From the NCBI GenBank assembly GCA_964650965.1, contig CAZYYO010000022.1, forward strand, positions 1-33,802: DNA of 33,802 nt, in the 5' to 3' direction. This document shows, piece after piece, positions 24,386-33,000 of this stretch (positions are counted from its first letter, which is position 1; the number at the start of each line of letters is the position of its first letter). Position numbers and translations under genes: made by a program. The notes under the pieces are model-generated. The model was not told the origin of the DNA. It saw nothing but the letters and a program-made list of their open reading frames with translations, and ran no database searches. The stretch comes from CAZYYO01 sp964650965. GTDB taxonomy: Bacteria > Bacillota > Clostridia > Lachnospirales > Lachnospiraceae.

Positions 24386-24739
24386 CTAGTTCATTGTTGC
24401 AAGTAATGCTCCTGCTTCAACTGCCTGACCTTCTGTTACATCAATTGATGCTACAGTACCGTCGTTAGGTGCAACAACTGGTGTCTCCATCTTCATAACT
24501 TCTAATACTAAAATAGCATCGCCTTTTTTCACTGCATCGCCGGCTTTCTTCTCTACCTTAAATACTTTTCCTGAAGCGCCTGCTTCGATTTTCACACTGC
24601 CTGCTCCCGTTGCTGCCTTTGGTGCTGCAGGTGCTGCCTTTGGTGCTGCTACAGGTGCTGCGCTGCCTGTGCTTGCTCCGGTTTCTTCTACAGTAACATC
24701 ATAAACATTTCCATTTACGGTAATTGTATAATTCTTCAT
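24386..24739 (-). CDS. Biotin carboxyl carrier protein of the decarboxylase complex
   Basis: A 117-aa protein with a short N-terminal strand pair, an Ala/Pro-rich flexible linker (about residues 22-47) and a C-terminal biotinyl domain. The biotin site is EVMKMET with Lys83 as the attachment point; Glu-Val takes the place of the more common Glu-Ala before MKM. The swinging arm can carry CO2 between the two carboxyltransferases and OadB. It resembles MmdC, GcdC and the transcarboxylase 1.3S subunit. The gene sits between oadG and oadB with 18- and 27-nt gaps. Confidence 0.95.
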   Translation of the reverse strand: MKNYTITVNGNVYDVTVEETGASTGSAAPVAAPKAAPAAPKAATGAGSVKIEAGASGKVFKVEKKAGDAVKKGDAILVLEVMKMETPVVAPNDGTVASIDVTEGQAVEAGALLATMN

Positions 24740-24757
24740 GATTGAATCCTCCTAATA

Positions 24758-25480
24758 TTATCTTCTCTTAATGGAACGAACTACAAAATCATCTGTAGAA
24801 GCTCCGGTTGATGCTGCGATTGCTGCTGCAATAACTGCAACAAGTTCCAGGTCGTCTGTGGCATTTACTGCGGCTTCTTCCCGCTGTGCTACAACCACCT
24901 TCTTATCCTCATCCTGTGCTGCTCTGCCAAATTTCTTTTGTAAATATGGAATCAGATTAAATGCATAGATGACAAGGGAAATTAAAATCAGAATCAAAAA
25001 CACTGTTCCAATTCCCATAAATGTATTTAAAGCAGCCTTCTGCATAGTCTCTCCAAGGGTATATACAAGCTCTACATTGATTGCCTGTACCTCCATGGAA
25101 TGGGCATTAAATACATAGGTTAATTTCACATCTCTTGTGGAATAATCCATAATAAGAGATGCAGATAAGGTCTTTCCGGCCTTATCCACGGTAAAATCAG
25201 AATAGCCTACGAAATCGCCTGTCTCCGGCTTAATCTCATTCCAGCTTTCTAACATTCCCGCATATACAGCACCATCTTCCTGCTGTGAATAATAGTCGTA
25301 ATATTCTTGACATTCCTGGTCTGTCAGTTCCTCTAAGGATGCTCCCATAGACTGGGCAGTCATCTCAAGCTGTGCATAGGAATATCCATTGTAGTCTACT
25401 GTTGTTGGATCCGTACCGCAGGCTACCAAAGATATCATGCAGGTCAGTACACTGACAAACAGTATGATTTTCTTCTTCAT
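24758..25480 (-). CDS. Lipoprotein-OadG/MmdD fusion subunit
   Basis: A 240-aa protein with two parts. Residues 1-21 are a lipoprotein signal (lipobox LVAC, Cys21). Residues about 25-145 are a mixed alpha/beta extracytoplasmic domain rich in Asp, Glu and Tyr with no motif that I can name with confidence. A membrane helix follows (about 150-175), then an Ala-rich linker and the C-terminal VAVIAAAIAASTG and FVVRSIKRR that mark the OadG/MmdD small subunit. Classical OadG proteins are only about 80-120 residues and lack the lipoprotein half. The OadG part anchors and stabilises the decarboxylase. It follows the carboxyltransferase gene by 12 nt. Confidence 0.88.
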   Translation of the reverse strand: MKKKIILFVSVLTCMISLVACGTDPTTVDYNGYSYAQLEMTAQSMGASLEELTDQECQEYYDYYSQQEDGAVYAGMLESWNEIKPETGDFVGYSDFTVDKAGKTLSASLIMDYSTRDVKLTYVFNAHSMEVQAINVELVYTLGETMQKAALNTFMGIGTVFLILILISLVIYAFNLIPYLQKKFGRAAQDEDKKVVVAQREEAAVNATDDLELVAVIAAAIAASTGASTDDFVVRSIKRR

Positions 25481-25492
25481 ATGCTCACCTTT

Positions 25493-26905
25493 CTATTTTG
25501 TTCCGTGTTTCTTGTATGGTCCATCAACCCTCTTGGTAAAGAGCATCTCAAAGCCTGCAATCAGATACTTTCTTGCATCTGCCGGCTCAACAATGCGGTC
25601 AATATATCCACGTCTTGCTGCAGCTTCTACGCTGTTTTGCAGGGCATCGAATTCGGCTGCTGTCTTAGCGATTTCATCAGCAGTTCCTTCTGGACACATT
25701 ACCTTAGCAGCAAGATCTGCTGGCATAACACCTACCTTAGCATCAGCAAAAGCATATACAAGATCTGCGCCTAAGGACTTGGCATTCATCATAACATAAG
25801 CAGTTCCAAAGGCTTCCTTGGTAATAAAGCCAATCTTAGCAACGGTAGCATTTGCAAGAGCATAGGTAAATCTTGCCATAGCACGGCTTAACACCTTCTC
25901 AGAGCATACAGATGCTTCAAATCCATTTACATTGGTTAATGTAAGAAGTGGAATATCAAATGCATCACAGAACTGCACGAAGTCAGCAGCCTTGTCACAT
26001 CCAGCAGCTGTTAATACAGTATCAAAGGAATCCTCTCCGCTTTGCTGGCTGTTACCAACAACACCAATGGTAATGCCATTTAACTTAATAAATCCGCATA
26101 CCATCTCCTTGGCATATCCGGCTTTTGCTTCTACGAAAAGGTGATTGTCTGAAATCTCAGCGGCAAATAATCTTGCATCACTTACTTTTGCTTCCAGATT
26201 TTCTGCTGCGCGATTTAAATCGTCCATGCACTCATCTACACAGCCTTCTTCCACATTGCATCCAGGTAAGATACATACCAGGTCGCGAATTGCTGTCATG
26301 ATTTCCTCTGTAGAACCAACGAAATCTGCATTTCCTGCTTCTGCCTGGAATGCTGCACTTGCTGTATCCAGCTTGTCTGCACGATTTCCAGCGATTGCAT
26401 CAGGAGAATTCACGAATAATTTACCCTGTGCTTCCATAAATGTAAAATCGCTGATAGAAGTAAGAACGGATAATCCACCTCCGCAGTTACCAAAAACACT
26501 CATAATCTGTGGAATTACACCAGATGCATCTACTGCTGTCTTGTAAATCATTCCAAGACTTTCCAATGCATCAACAGATTCCTGAAGGCGAACGCCTGCA
26601 CAGTCTAACATTCCAATGACTGGTGCTCCCATCTTCATTGCCATCTCATATACAGTACAAATCTTCTTGGCGTGCATTTCGCCTAAGGTACCGTTTAATA
26701 CAGATGCGTCCTGACTAAATACAAATACAAGATTGCCATCGATTAAACCATGGCCAATTGCAACTCCGTCAGAAGGAGTCTGCTGCTCGTTCAGGTTGAA
26801 ATCTGTATTTCTTGATGTTACTGCCGCCTGTAATTCTACAAAGCTGTTCTCATCAAGGAGACTTTCAATTCTCTGAATAGCTGGGCTGTTTTTTACATTA
26901 CTCAT
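25493..26905 (-). CDS. Acyl-CoA carboxyltransferase, MmdA/12S-like, divergent
   Basis: A 470-aa protein with the tandem crotonase-like fold of the acyl-CoA carboxyltransferase family (MmdA, GcdA, transcarboxylase 12S). It has an N-terminal IQRIESLLDENSFVEL, DGVAIGHGLIDG, LGEMHAKKI and GNCGGGLSVLTSISDF, where most members have a GPCAGGAVYSPA-like sequence, and later FCDAFDIPLLTLTNVNGF where PGF is usual. It is about 40 residues shorter than typical MmdA. An ATG at 26920 is in frame, but GGAGG between it and the ATG at 26905 (spacing 8) favours the latter. It is first in the operon. Substrate is uncertain; methylmalonyl-, malonyl- or glutaconyl-CoA are the family options. Confidence 0.88.
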   Translation of the reverse strand: MSNVKNSPAIQRIESLLDENSFVELQAAVTSRNTDFNLNEQQTPSDGVAIGHGLIDGNLVFVFSQDASVLNGTLGEMHAKKICTVYEMAMKMGAPVIGMLDCAGVRLQESVDALESLGMIYKTAVDASGVIPQIMSVFGNCGGGLSVLTSISDFTFMEAQGKLFVNSPDAIAGNRADKLDTASAAFQAEAGNADFVGSTEEIMTAIRDLVCILPGCNVEEGCVDECMDDLNRAAENLEAKVSDARLFAAEISDNHLFVEAKAGYAKEMVCGFIKLNGITIGVVGNSQQSGEDSFDTVLTAAGCDKAADFVQFCDAFDIPLLTLTNVNGFEASVCSEKVLSRAMARFTYALANATVAKIGFITKEAFGTAYVMMNAKSLGADLVYAFADAKVGVMPADLAAKVMCPEGTADEIAKTAAEFDALQNSVEAAARRGYIDRIVEPADARKYLIAGFEMLFTKRVDGPYKKHGTK

Positions 26906-26993
26906 GCTACTTTCCTCCATATATTTAAATTAAAAAATTAAAAATTTCGCTATGTTAATAATAACTGTTTTCCTACCTTTAAGCAATAGGAAT

Positions 26994-27018
26994 TGTTAAA
27001 TTTTTCACTAATTTAACA
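26994..27018. promoter_or_regulatory. Inverted repeat in the leader of the decarboxylase operon
   Basis: TGTTAAATT (26994-27002) and AATTTAACA (27010-27018) are perfect 9-bp arms with a 7-nt gap, inside the roughly 170-nt untranslated leader. It has the look of an operator for a dimeric repressor or of a small RNA hairpin. The spacing does not fit the standard Rex box. Confidence 0.45.
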
Positions 27019-27083
27019 TAGGCTTTGAAAATTAATAATTTTTAGTTCCCTGTGATTCCGAAAAAAAATCCGAAATCTTCTCT

Positions 27084-27113
27084 ATTATAAGGTATATGAT
27101 TGGAAATATGCAA
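27084..27113 (-). promoter_or_regulatory. Promoter of the carboxyltransferase-OadB operon
   Basis: Read on minus: -35 TTGCAT (27108-27113), 18-nt spacer, -10 TATAAT (27084-27089). It abuts the end of the D,D-carboxypeptidase gene and leaves a leader of about 170 nt. Confidence 0.6.
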
Positions 27114-27116
27114 CAG

Positions 27117-28385
27117 TTATTTAGCAAATTCCCACTCTTTTAAAATGGATTTAAAATACCAATCATAATTTCTTGCTGGATACTCCTGTTCATATACCAT
27201 CTCCTGCTGACGAAAAAGCGTTTGATTGATATAAATATTACGGTATCCAGCAATGGCATTTTCCAAAACCGGTGCCTGAATTGCTTGTGGTAAATCATAT
27301 TTCACATGAACCTGTTCCCAATCTGCCAACAGAATGGTTTCCTTGTTTTCCTGCGCCTTCGGGTAAATATTTCTGGAGTCTGACAAATGATAGGACTGGT
27401 TTCCCCAATCCTGCAGATCTACGGCAGGTACTGGGGATATGCTGTTATAATTCAGCTCCTGATTCTGATAATGCTCCTGTCCAAAAGAAAGCAATCGACT
27501 TGCATCCTTCCATTTATAGGTCTTATTATTTGGCCATCCACAGGCCAGAAGACTAATAATAAAATATCTTCCCTGACTTTCTATGCCGCAGGTATAACAA
27601 TACCCTGCATCTCCTGTAAAACCGGTTTTACCTGCCAGCACACCCTGAACCATCGTAAGAAATGCATTGTGATTCTGGCAATGATAGGCATGACCTGTCT
27701 GATCTGTAAAATCATAGGATGCACTCTGGCATATCTTAATAAACTGCTCCTTCTTAGGCGATAAAAGCACGCAGTATCTCATGATTCGGCTTAAATCTTC
27801 TGCCGTCGTATGATGCTTTCCTCCTTCGTTTACATCATCTAATCCATTTGGGGTTATAAAGTAGCTATCCTTACAGCCGATGTCCTTGGCTTTTTGATTC
27901 ATCAGCTGGGCAAATGTTTCTACATCTCCACCCACCGTCTCTGCAACCATAACAGAACTGTCGTTGTGAGATTCCAGCATCATGGAGTACAGTAAATGTT
28001 TCAACATAATTTCCGTTCCCACAGCTACGCCAAGACGAACCTTAGGTTGTCTACTGGCTCTTTCACTGGCAACACATATGGTCTGTAAATCGGCATTTTC
28101 CAAAGCAACAATACAGCTTAGAATTTTCGTTGTGCTAGCATTTGCCAAGGGAGCATTTCCATTTTTACTGTAAAGAATACGGCCTGACACTCCATCCATA
28201 AGGACCGCTGATTTGGCAAACAGCTCAGCCTCTTGTATCTTTGCATACTCTGCATTTTCATCTGGCTTATCCTGGCGTTTTTCACTTTGCACCAGGCACA
28301 GGCTTCCTTCCATTACAAATGCGATCATAAAAAGGATGATTCCCAGTAAAAGAAACCATTTATATTTTCTATTTCTATGTATCAT
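27117..28385 (-). CDS. D-alanyl-D-alanine carboxypeptidase (PBP5/DacF-like)
   Basis: A penicillin-binding protein of low molecular mass that trims the terminal D-Ala from peptidoglycan stem peptides. The 422-aa protein has an N-terminal membrane or signal segment (about 10-30) and all three active-site motifs, numbered from the ATG: S84TTK87, S139HN141 and K253TG255. The C-terminal part (about 330-420) resembles the stalk domain of this family in position but is Tyr/Gln-rich and not clearly a PBP5_C domain. An in-frame TTG at 28394 exists; the ATG at 28385 is preferred, though its ribosome site is poor. It follows the GGDEF-EAL gene behind a palindromic terminator. Confidence 0.92.
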   Translation of the reverse strand: MIHRNRKYKWFLLLGIILFMIAFVMEGSLCLVQSEKRQDKPDENAEYAKIQEAELFAKSAVLMDGVSGRILYSKNGNAPLANASTTKILSCIVALENADLQTICVASERASRQPKVRLGVAVGTEIMLKHLLYSMMLESHNDSSVMVAETVGGDVETFAQLMNQKAKDIGCKDSYFITPNGLDDVNEGGKHHTTAEDLSRIMRYCVLLSPKKEQFIKICQSASYDFTDQTGHAYHCQNHNAFLTMVQGVLAGKTGFTGDAGYCYTCGIESQGRYFIISLLACGWPNNKTYKWKDASRLLSFGQEHYQNQELNYNSISPVPAVDLQDWGNQSYHLSDSRNIYPKAQENKETILLADWEQVHVKYDLPQAIQAPVLENAIAGYRNIYINQTLFRQQEMVYEQEYPARNYDWYFKSILKEWEFAK

Positions 28386-28396
28386 TCTTCCCAAAC

Positions 28397-28434
28397 AAAA
28401 AGCTTTTTACCATATATATGATAAAAAGCTTTTT
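28397..28434 (-). terminator. 38-nt near-palindrome, probable terminator after the GGDEF-EAL gene
   Basis: AAAAAGCTTTTT occurs at 28397-28408 and 28423-28434; each is itself a palindrome and the pair plus CATATATATG between them forms one long stem with a single mismatched pair. On minus it ends in TTTTTG. It lies 24 nt past the stop codon and only 11 nt before the carboxypeptidase ATG. Confidence 0.6.
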
Positions 28435-28458
28435 CAAAGACTATTGGATTGTGTTTTC

Positions 28459-29985
28459 TTATTTTTTCAACATTTTTTCCATAATATTTACTCCATTTTC
28501 CATATCAGAAAATGTAGGGTAATACTCTCCCGTATTAAAACCGGTCTGAATAATGTTCTTATTCAGCTGATCGAAATGACGTAAATCCACCGGCTTGGAG
28601 AACAGGTAGCCCTGCGCAACATCACAGCCAATCTCCGTCAGGAAATTCATCTGCTCATTGGTTTCTACACCTTCACATACCACCGTTAAATCCAGCTCCT
28701 TGGCCATAGCAATCAGATAACGAAGGATGGTCTGTCCATCTTCATTTCCTGCATTTGCTGCAATGAACTTACGGTCTAGCTTCACCATGGTAATAGGCAG
28801 CTCACGAAGGAGATTCAAGGGCGAGTTCATACTGCCGAAGTTGTCAATACATAAGACAAAGCCCATGTCTGCAATTTTATTTACCGTCTCCTTCACCTGA
28901 ATGCCACCGGTAGACAGGGCACTTTCCGGAAGCTCTAATACCATCATTTCCTTCTTCAGCTTGTATTTATTCAGCAGCTTCTCTAAGGTTTTGGCAAAAT
29001 CCACACTGGTAAGGTGGATGGGACTGATGTTAATAATAACCAGCATGGTCTCAATCTTATTATCAATCCAACGTCGAATGGTCTTACAGCCCTCTTCCCA
29101 CATGTATTCATCTAACTTCAGCATCAGATTGGTTTTCTCAAATACCGGAAGAAAGGCATAAGGAGAAAGCAATCCCTTGGTAGGATGCTCCCAACGCACC
29201 AGTGCCTCAGCGCTGATAATCTGGAAGGAATGGAGGCTGACCATAGGCTGGAGATACATAACGAATTTTCTTTCCTTCAGTGCCTCCTCCATCTCTGCAC
29301 ACATTTTCTTATTCTCATCAAACTGCCTTGCCATATCCATAGTAAATTCCACGTAATTATCATTGGGATTCTCTGGCTTGGTTCGCTGGGCTAGAGCAAC
29401 GCAGTTTAGCATATTGGTGATGTCTACTGCATACGCAGGAACACGGTATATACCGAATTTGGTCTCCGCCATAAAGATATCAGAATACAAATGCATCCCT
29501 TCTGTAATGCCGCCAACAAAATCCATTGCACGCATCTCCTCTGACTCTCGCATTAAAACCACAAAGAGATTGGATTGCACATGCGCATATAATCCCGCCT
29601 GCCCTACTACATCCTTTAAAATATCCGCAGCAAAGCAAAGGACCTTATCTCCTTCTAAGGAACCGTAGAGACGGTTAATGGTTACAATGTTGGAGATACC
29701 AAAACCAAGCAGCACCAGATTCTCTGGATTTTCCAACATCTTCGGCGCCTCCTGCATAAAATAGTCCAGGTTACCAATCTGCGTAGTGGCATCGGTATAT
29801 GCAGTTTCATTTAGCTCCTCTACCGAAGTGGAAAGCTGCTGTATCTGTACATCATCCTTATTCTTCTGCTTCTCTAAAGCGCTAATCTTCTCCTTCAGCT
29901 GTTGCCTTACGGTATCTAGGCGGTTCAAAAGAAGGAGAACGATTAATAAGAGTATGATAATTGCAATGATTAAATAATTGTTCAT
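28459..29985 (-). CDS. Membrane-anchored degenerate GGDEF-EAL domain protein
   Basis: A 508-aa protein with one N-terminal membrane helix (about 3-20), a coiled coil (about 22-60), a GGDEF-like domain (about 65-200) and an EAL domain (about 235-480). The GGDEF active site is lost: where RxGGDEF should stand is AHVQSNLF (134-141), so it cannot be a normal cyclase. In the EAL domain E260-A-L, Asn319, Glu351, Asp381, Lys402, Asp404, Glu438 and Gln458 are kept, but the second Asp of the DDFG metal motif is Asn382 (DNFG) and the following loop is SMNSPLN rather than TGYSS. It may bind c-di-GMP without cleaving it efficiently. It starts 29 nt after the large repeat protein, so the two are probably co-transcribed. 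Confidence 0.9.
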   Translation of the reverse strand: MNNYLIIAIIILLLIVLLLLNRLDTVRQQLKEKISALEKQKNKDDVQIQQLSTSVEELNETAYTDATTQIGNLDYFMQEAPKMLENPENLVLLGFGISNIVTINRLYGSLEGDKVLCFAADILKDVVGQAGLYAHVQSNLFVVLMRESEEMRAMDFVGGITEGMHLYSDIFMAETKFGIYRVPAYAVDITNMLNCVALAQRTKPENPNDNYVEFTMDMARQFDENKKMCAEMEEALKERKFVMYLQPMVSLHSFQIISAEALVRWEHPTKGLLSPYAFLPVFEKTNLMLKLDEYMWEEGCKTIRRWIDNKIETMLVIINISPIHLTSVDFAKTLEKLLNKYKLKKEMMVLELPESALSTGGIQVKETVNKIADMGFVLCIDNFGSMNSPLNLLRELPITMVKLDRKFIAANAGNEDGQTILRYLIAMAKELDLTVVCEGVETNEQMNFLTEIGCDVAQGYLFSKPVDLRHFDQLNKNIIQTGFNTGEYYPTFSDMENGVNIMEKMLKK

Positions 29986-30014
29986 GGTATGGTCTCTCCT
30001 GTGTGTACAGTAAG

Positions 30015-33000
30015 TTATAAATCGGTCTTAAGCTTGGTAATGGTGTAAATGAAAAAGTCATTGGTTACCAGGGTACCTTCTACTGGTTTATCTCCTGAGT
30101 ATACCTGAAGACTGGCCTCAACCTTGTAATTGGACAAATTCAGCTTGGATACATCTGACAGCTTCAGTTTCATTTCACGCTGGATTGGGGTTCCTGCAAC
30201 ACTTCCTACTCCTGCAGTATCCTCACATTTCTTAATTTCATCGGTCGTAAAAGTATAGTCCGTCGCATATCCAGACAAGCTAGCATGATTCGTATCTGTT
30301 AATGCCAGTTGTAAAGCCGCCTGCTCCTCAGGAGACACCTCTGCATATCCAGTATCGGTCTTATGATAGAACTTATAGGTTACCCGATAGGTATAGCCGG
30401 CCCACTTCTCCAACGCCGCCTCTTCTCCACTTCCGCTGATTCTCTTAAGAATATCCTGGAAGTCAAAGCTTACGGTAAATGGAATTTCATGGGCGGTCTG
30501 GGAATTCTGATAAGTATTTACTCCCAAATCCAAATAGTCATCTACATCTACCGAGAAGCCCAACTCATTTTGTACATTGGCATTCAAATCACCGGTAAAG
30601 GAATCAAGCACATTATTATTACCCATAGGATAATCCTTGTTGGAAGTACGAAGCAAATCAACACACAGATAATATTTATCCGAGTCAATGCCTGTTAAAT
30701 CTGCAGTACTAAAAGCAAACTGCAGCTGAATGGACTTGGTGGTATTGCTTTCGATATCAGAAATCTGGTAATACTGCTGAATCTGCTTAAAGGTATTCAA
30801 CACCGCCGTATCATCCCAGGCATTGTAGCTAGACCAATTTACACCATCTGTAGAATATCTGAAGTTGGTATTTTCCGGGAAATATACCCGGTTATTGCTG
30901 GCATCTCGAAGATATAATGCCAGCTCCAAATACTTACCATTATTCTGGCTGTCTACTACAGAACTACCCTGACTTAGCTGATTCCAATATAAATCGGATG
31001 CATCAATATGAAAGGTAATATTCGCCGATACACTTTCATTTCTTGCAATGGTTCCGCTGACAGAGGTTGCCCCTGTCTTATCCAACTGGATATTCAAGGA
31101 CGGCAGGGAATCAATACTCAGACTCACCCGATTGGTTAAAATGCTCTTGGCCGTCAAGCTTTCAGACATCACCGGTTCTGCGTACATCTGGTAAGTAGTA
31201 TTAGACGCGGTGGAAGTCTCAGATACCGGTTCCTTTACAACAAACAGGTACTGTTCTACTCCGGCATTGGTGTAGGTAATCGTATCATCATTCATATCTG
31301 TATAGATATAATTTCCAGCTCCATCCTCCACTCCGGCATTGACCAGATTCTTTATGGGTTTATTCACATATGCCTGTCCCGCACTATTGGTAAACTGGGA
31401 GAAGCTGACGCTCTCCACATCTGTGGCAGGTGAATAATAATAAGGCGTATTATCTGAGGTATCTATCATTGTAATAACAGTTCCCGCTGGAATCACTCTA
31501 GGCTGGGACTGACCTCCTGCTGAGGTCTCCATCATATAGAACTTCTTATTAACAGCCTCAGCTTCTGACTCATTTTGTCTGGCATTTCCATAAATGTATT
31601 CCATTAACAGGGTATACACGCTGTCATTTGCCATAATAATATTGCCGGAAACACCGTTACTTCTTATCTGGCTGGCGGACAAGACCTTGCCCTCCATCAT
31701 CCTGGCAGACACATCAACTGTCATGATTTCTTCTACGAAGATTGGAAGCTGGTAGGTCTGGGTATGGGTACCATAGCTATCTGACCATGCATAGGTGAAT
31801 TTTAATAAGGTGTAGCTTAGTTTATTATCGGTTAAAGAGTCGAAAGAACGGTATTTAAAGGAATAATTACCGCTACCATTATCAATTACTTGAATGCTAC
31901 ACTGATCACTGGTTCCCGCTTCTTGTTCTTGATTTTCTAAAGCAACTGTATCATACTCCATCCGCTTAGCTTCTACTGTAAGTTTATCTTCGCTTGTAGC
32001 TGGTGCTCCTGAAGCATTGGTCATAATCTCTGCCATATCATCCACCAACTCCTGAAGAGTTCCATTCTTAGGGCTATATACAAGCATTGGATGATTAATG
32101 GTTGCTCCTCCTGTAAATGTATAGGAATCCTTATAAGAATCCTCGAACATCTGTAATGCATCTTTTGATACATGGTAGGCGCTTGTGTATTTATTATTAT
32201 CTACTGTTGTTGAACCATCTCCAGTAGGAACATCTTTGCTACCGGTAATACTATTAGTAACATTTCCGTCAATATGATTTTTCATATACGTTAGTGTTTC
32301 TTCACTGGTAAATGAATTCTTTGCTGATGTATATTCATCTCCATTATCAATGATATGACATACTTTATTACAGTCGTCTGCTGTCTGACTTACTGCACTG
32401 TTGGCACTTTGTGTGCTCTGTCTTCCAATGTCCACCACCGGAATGTTCTTCTGATTGGCTGCATAGCTTACAGTGCTGTTAAGAAAATAAATCTTGTTGC
32501 TGTCGCCTGTGATTACTTCACCAAAATAATTTCCCACAGAGTTTCCATAGGTCTCACCATATTCCTCTGCAAGCTGATTATATGTTAAGGTATTTCCACT
32601 TTCCAAGGCTGGCAAATCAGCTGCTGTAAGAGTAACATCACTTCCTGTTTCATCAGCAACAGACACATCCCGTTTTAATAGTTGTACTTCTTCTCCCCTT
32701 GCTATTACAACACCAATCTGATTGGAACTTAGGGTCAATTCATCACTATATAATTTACCTGTTCCAGAGTACATACGTCCTGCTACACCACCAACATTAT
32801 ATCGATCACTTGGTTGTGATGGATCAGACTCATCCAAAATTTCTGCAATTACACAATTTTTCACAGTAGAATCATATAAAAAATAGGTACCTACACCACT
32901 TGTGGAACCGAAAATACCACCAGCATTGCTGGCATGATTAGGATTACCACCGTCTCCAGACATCTTATAATTTTGAGGTGAACCATAAATGTTGCAGCCA

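Noticed and set aside
25493..26905. Pseudogene call for the short MmdA-like carboxyltransferase
   Set aside because: The frame is intact, has a strong ribosome site, keeps the fold's conserved blocks from end to end, and heads a tightly packed operon.
26994..27018. Rex operator
   Set aside because: Half-sites TGTTAA and TTAACA are 13 nt apart, while Rex boxes have about 4 nt between them.
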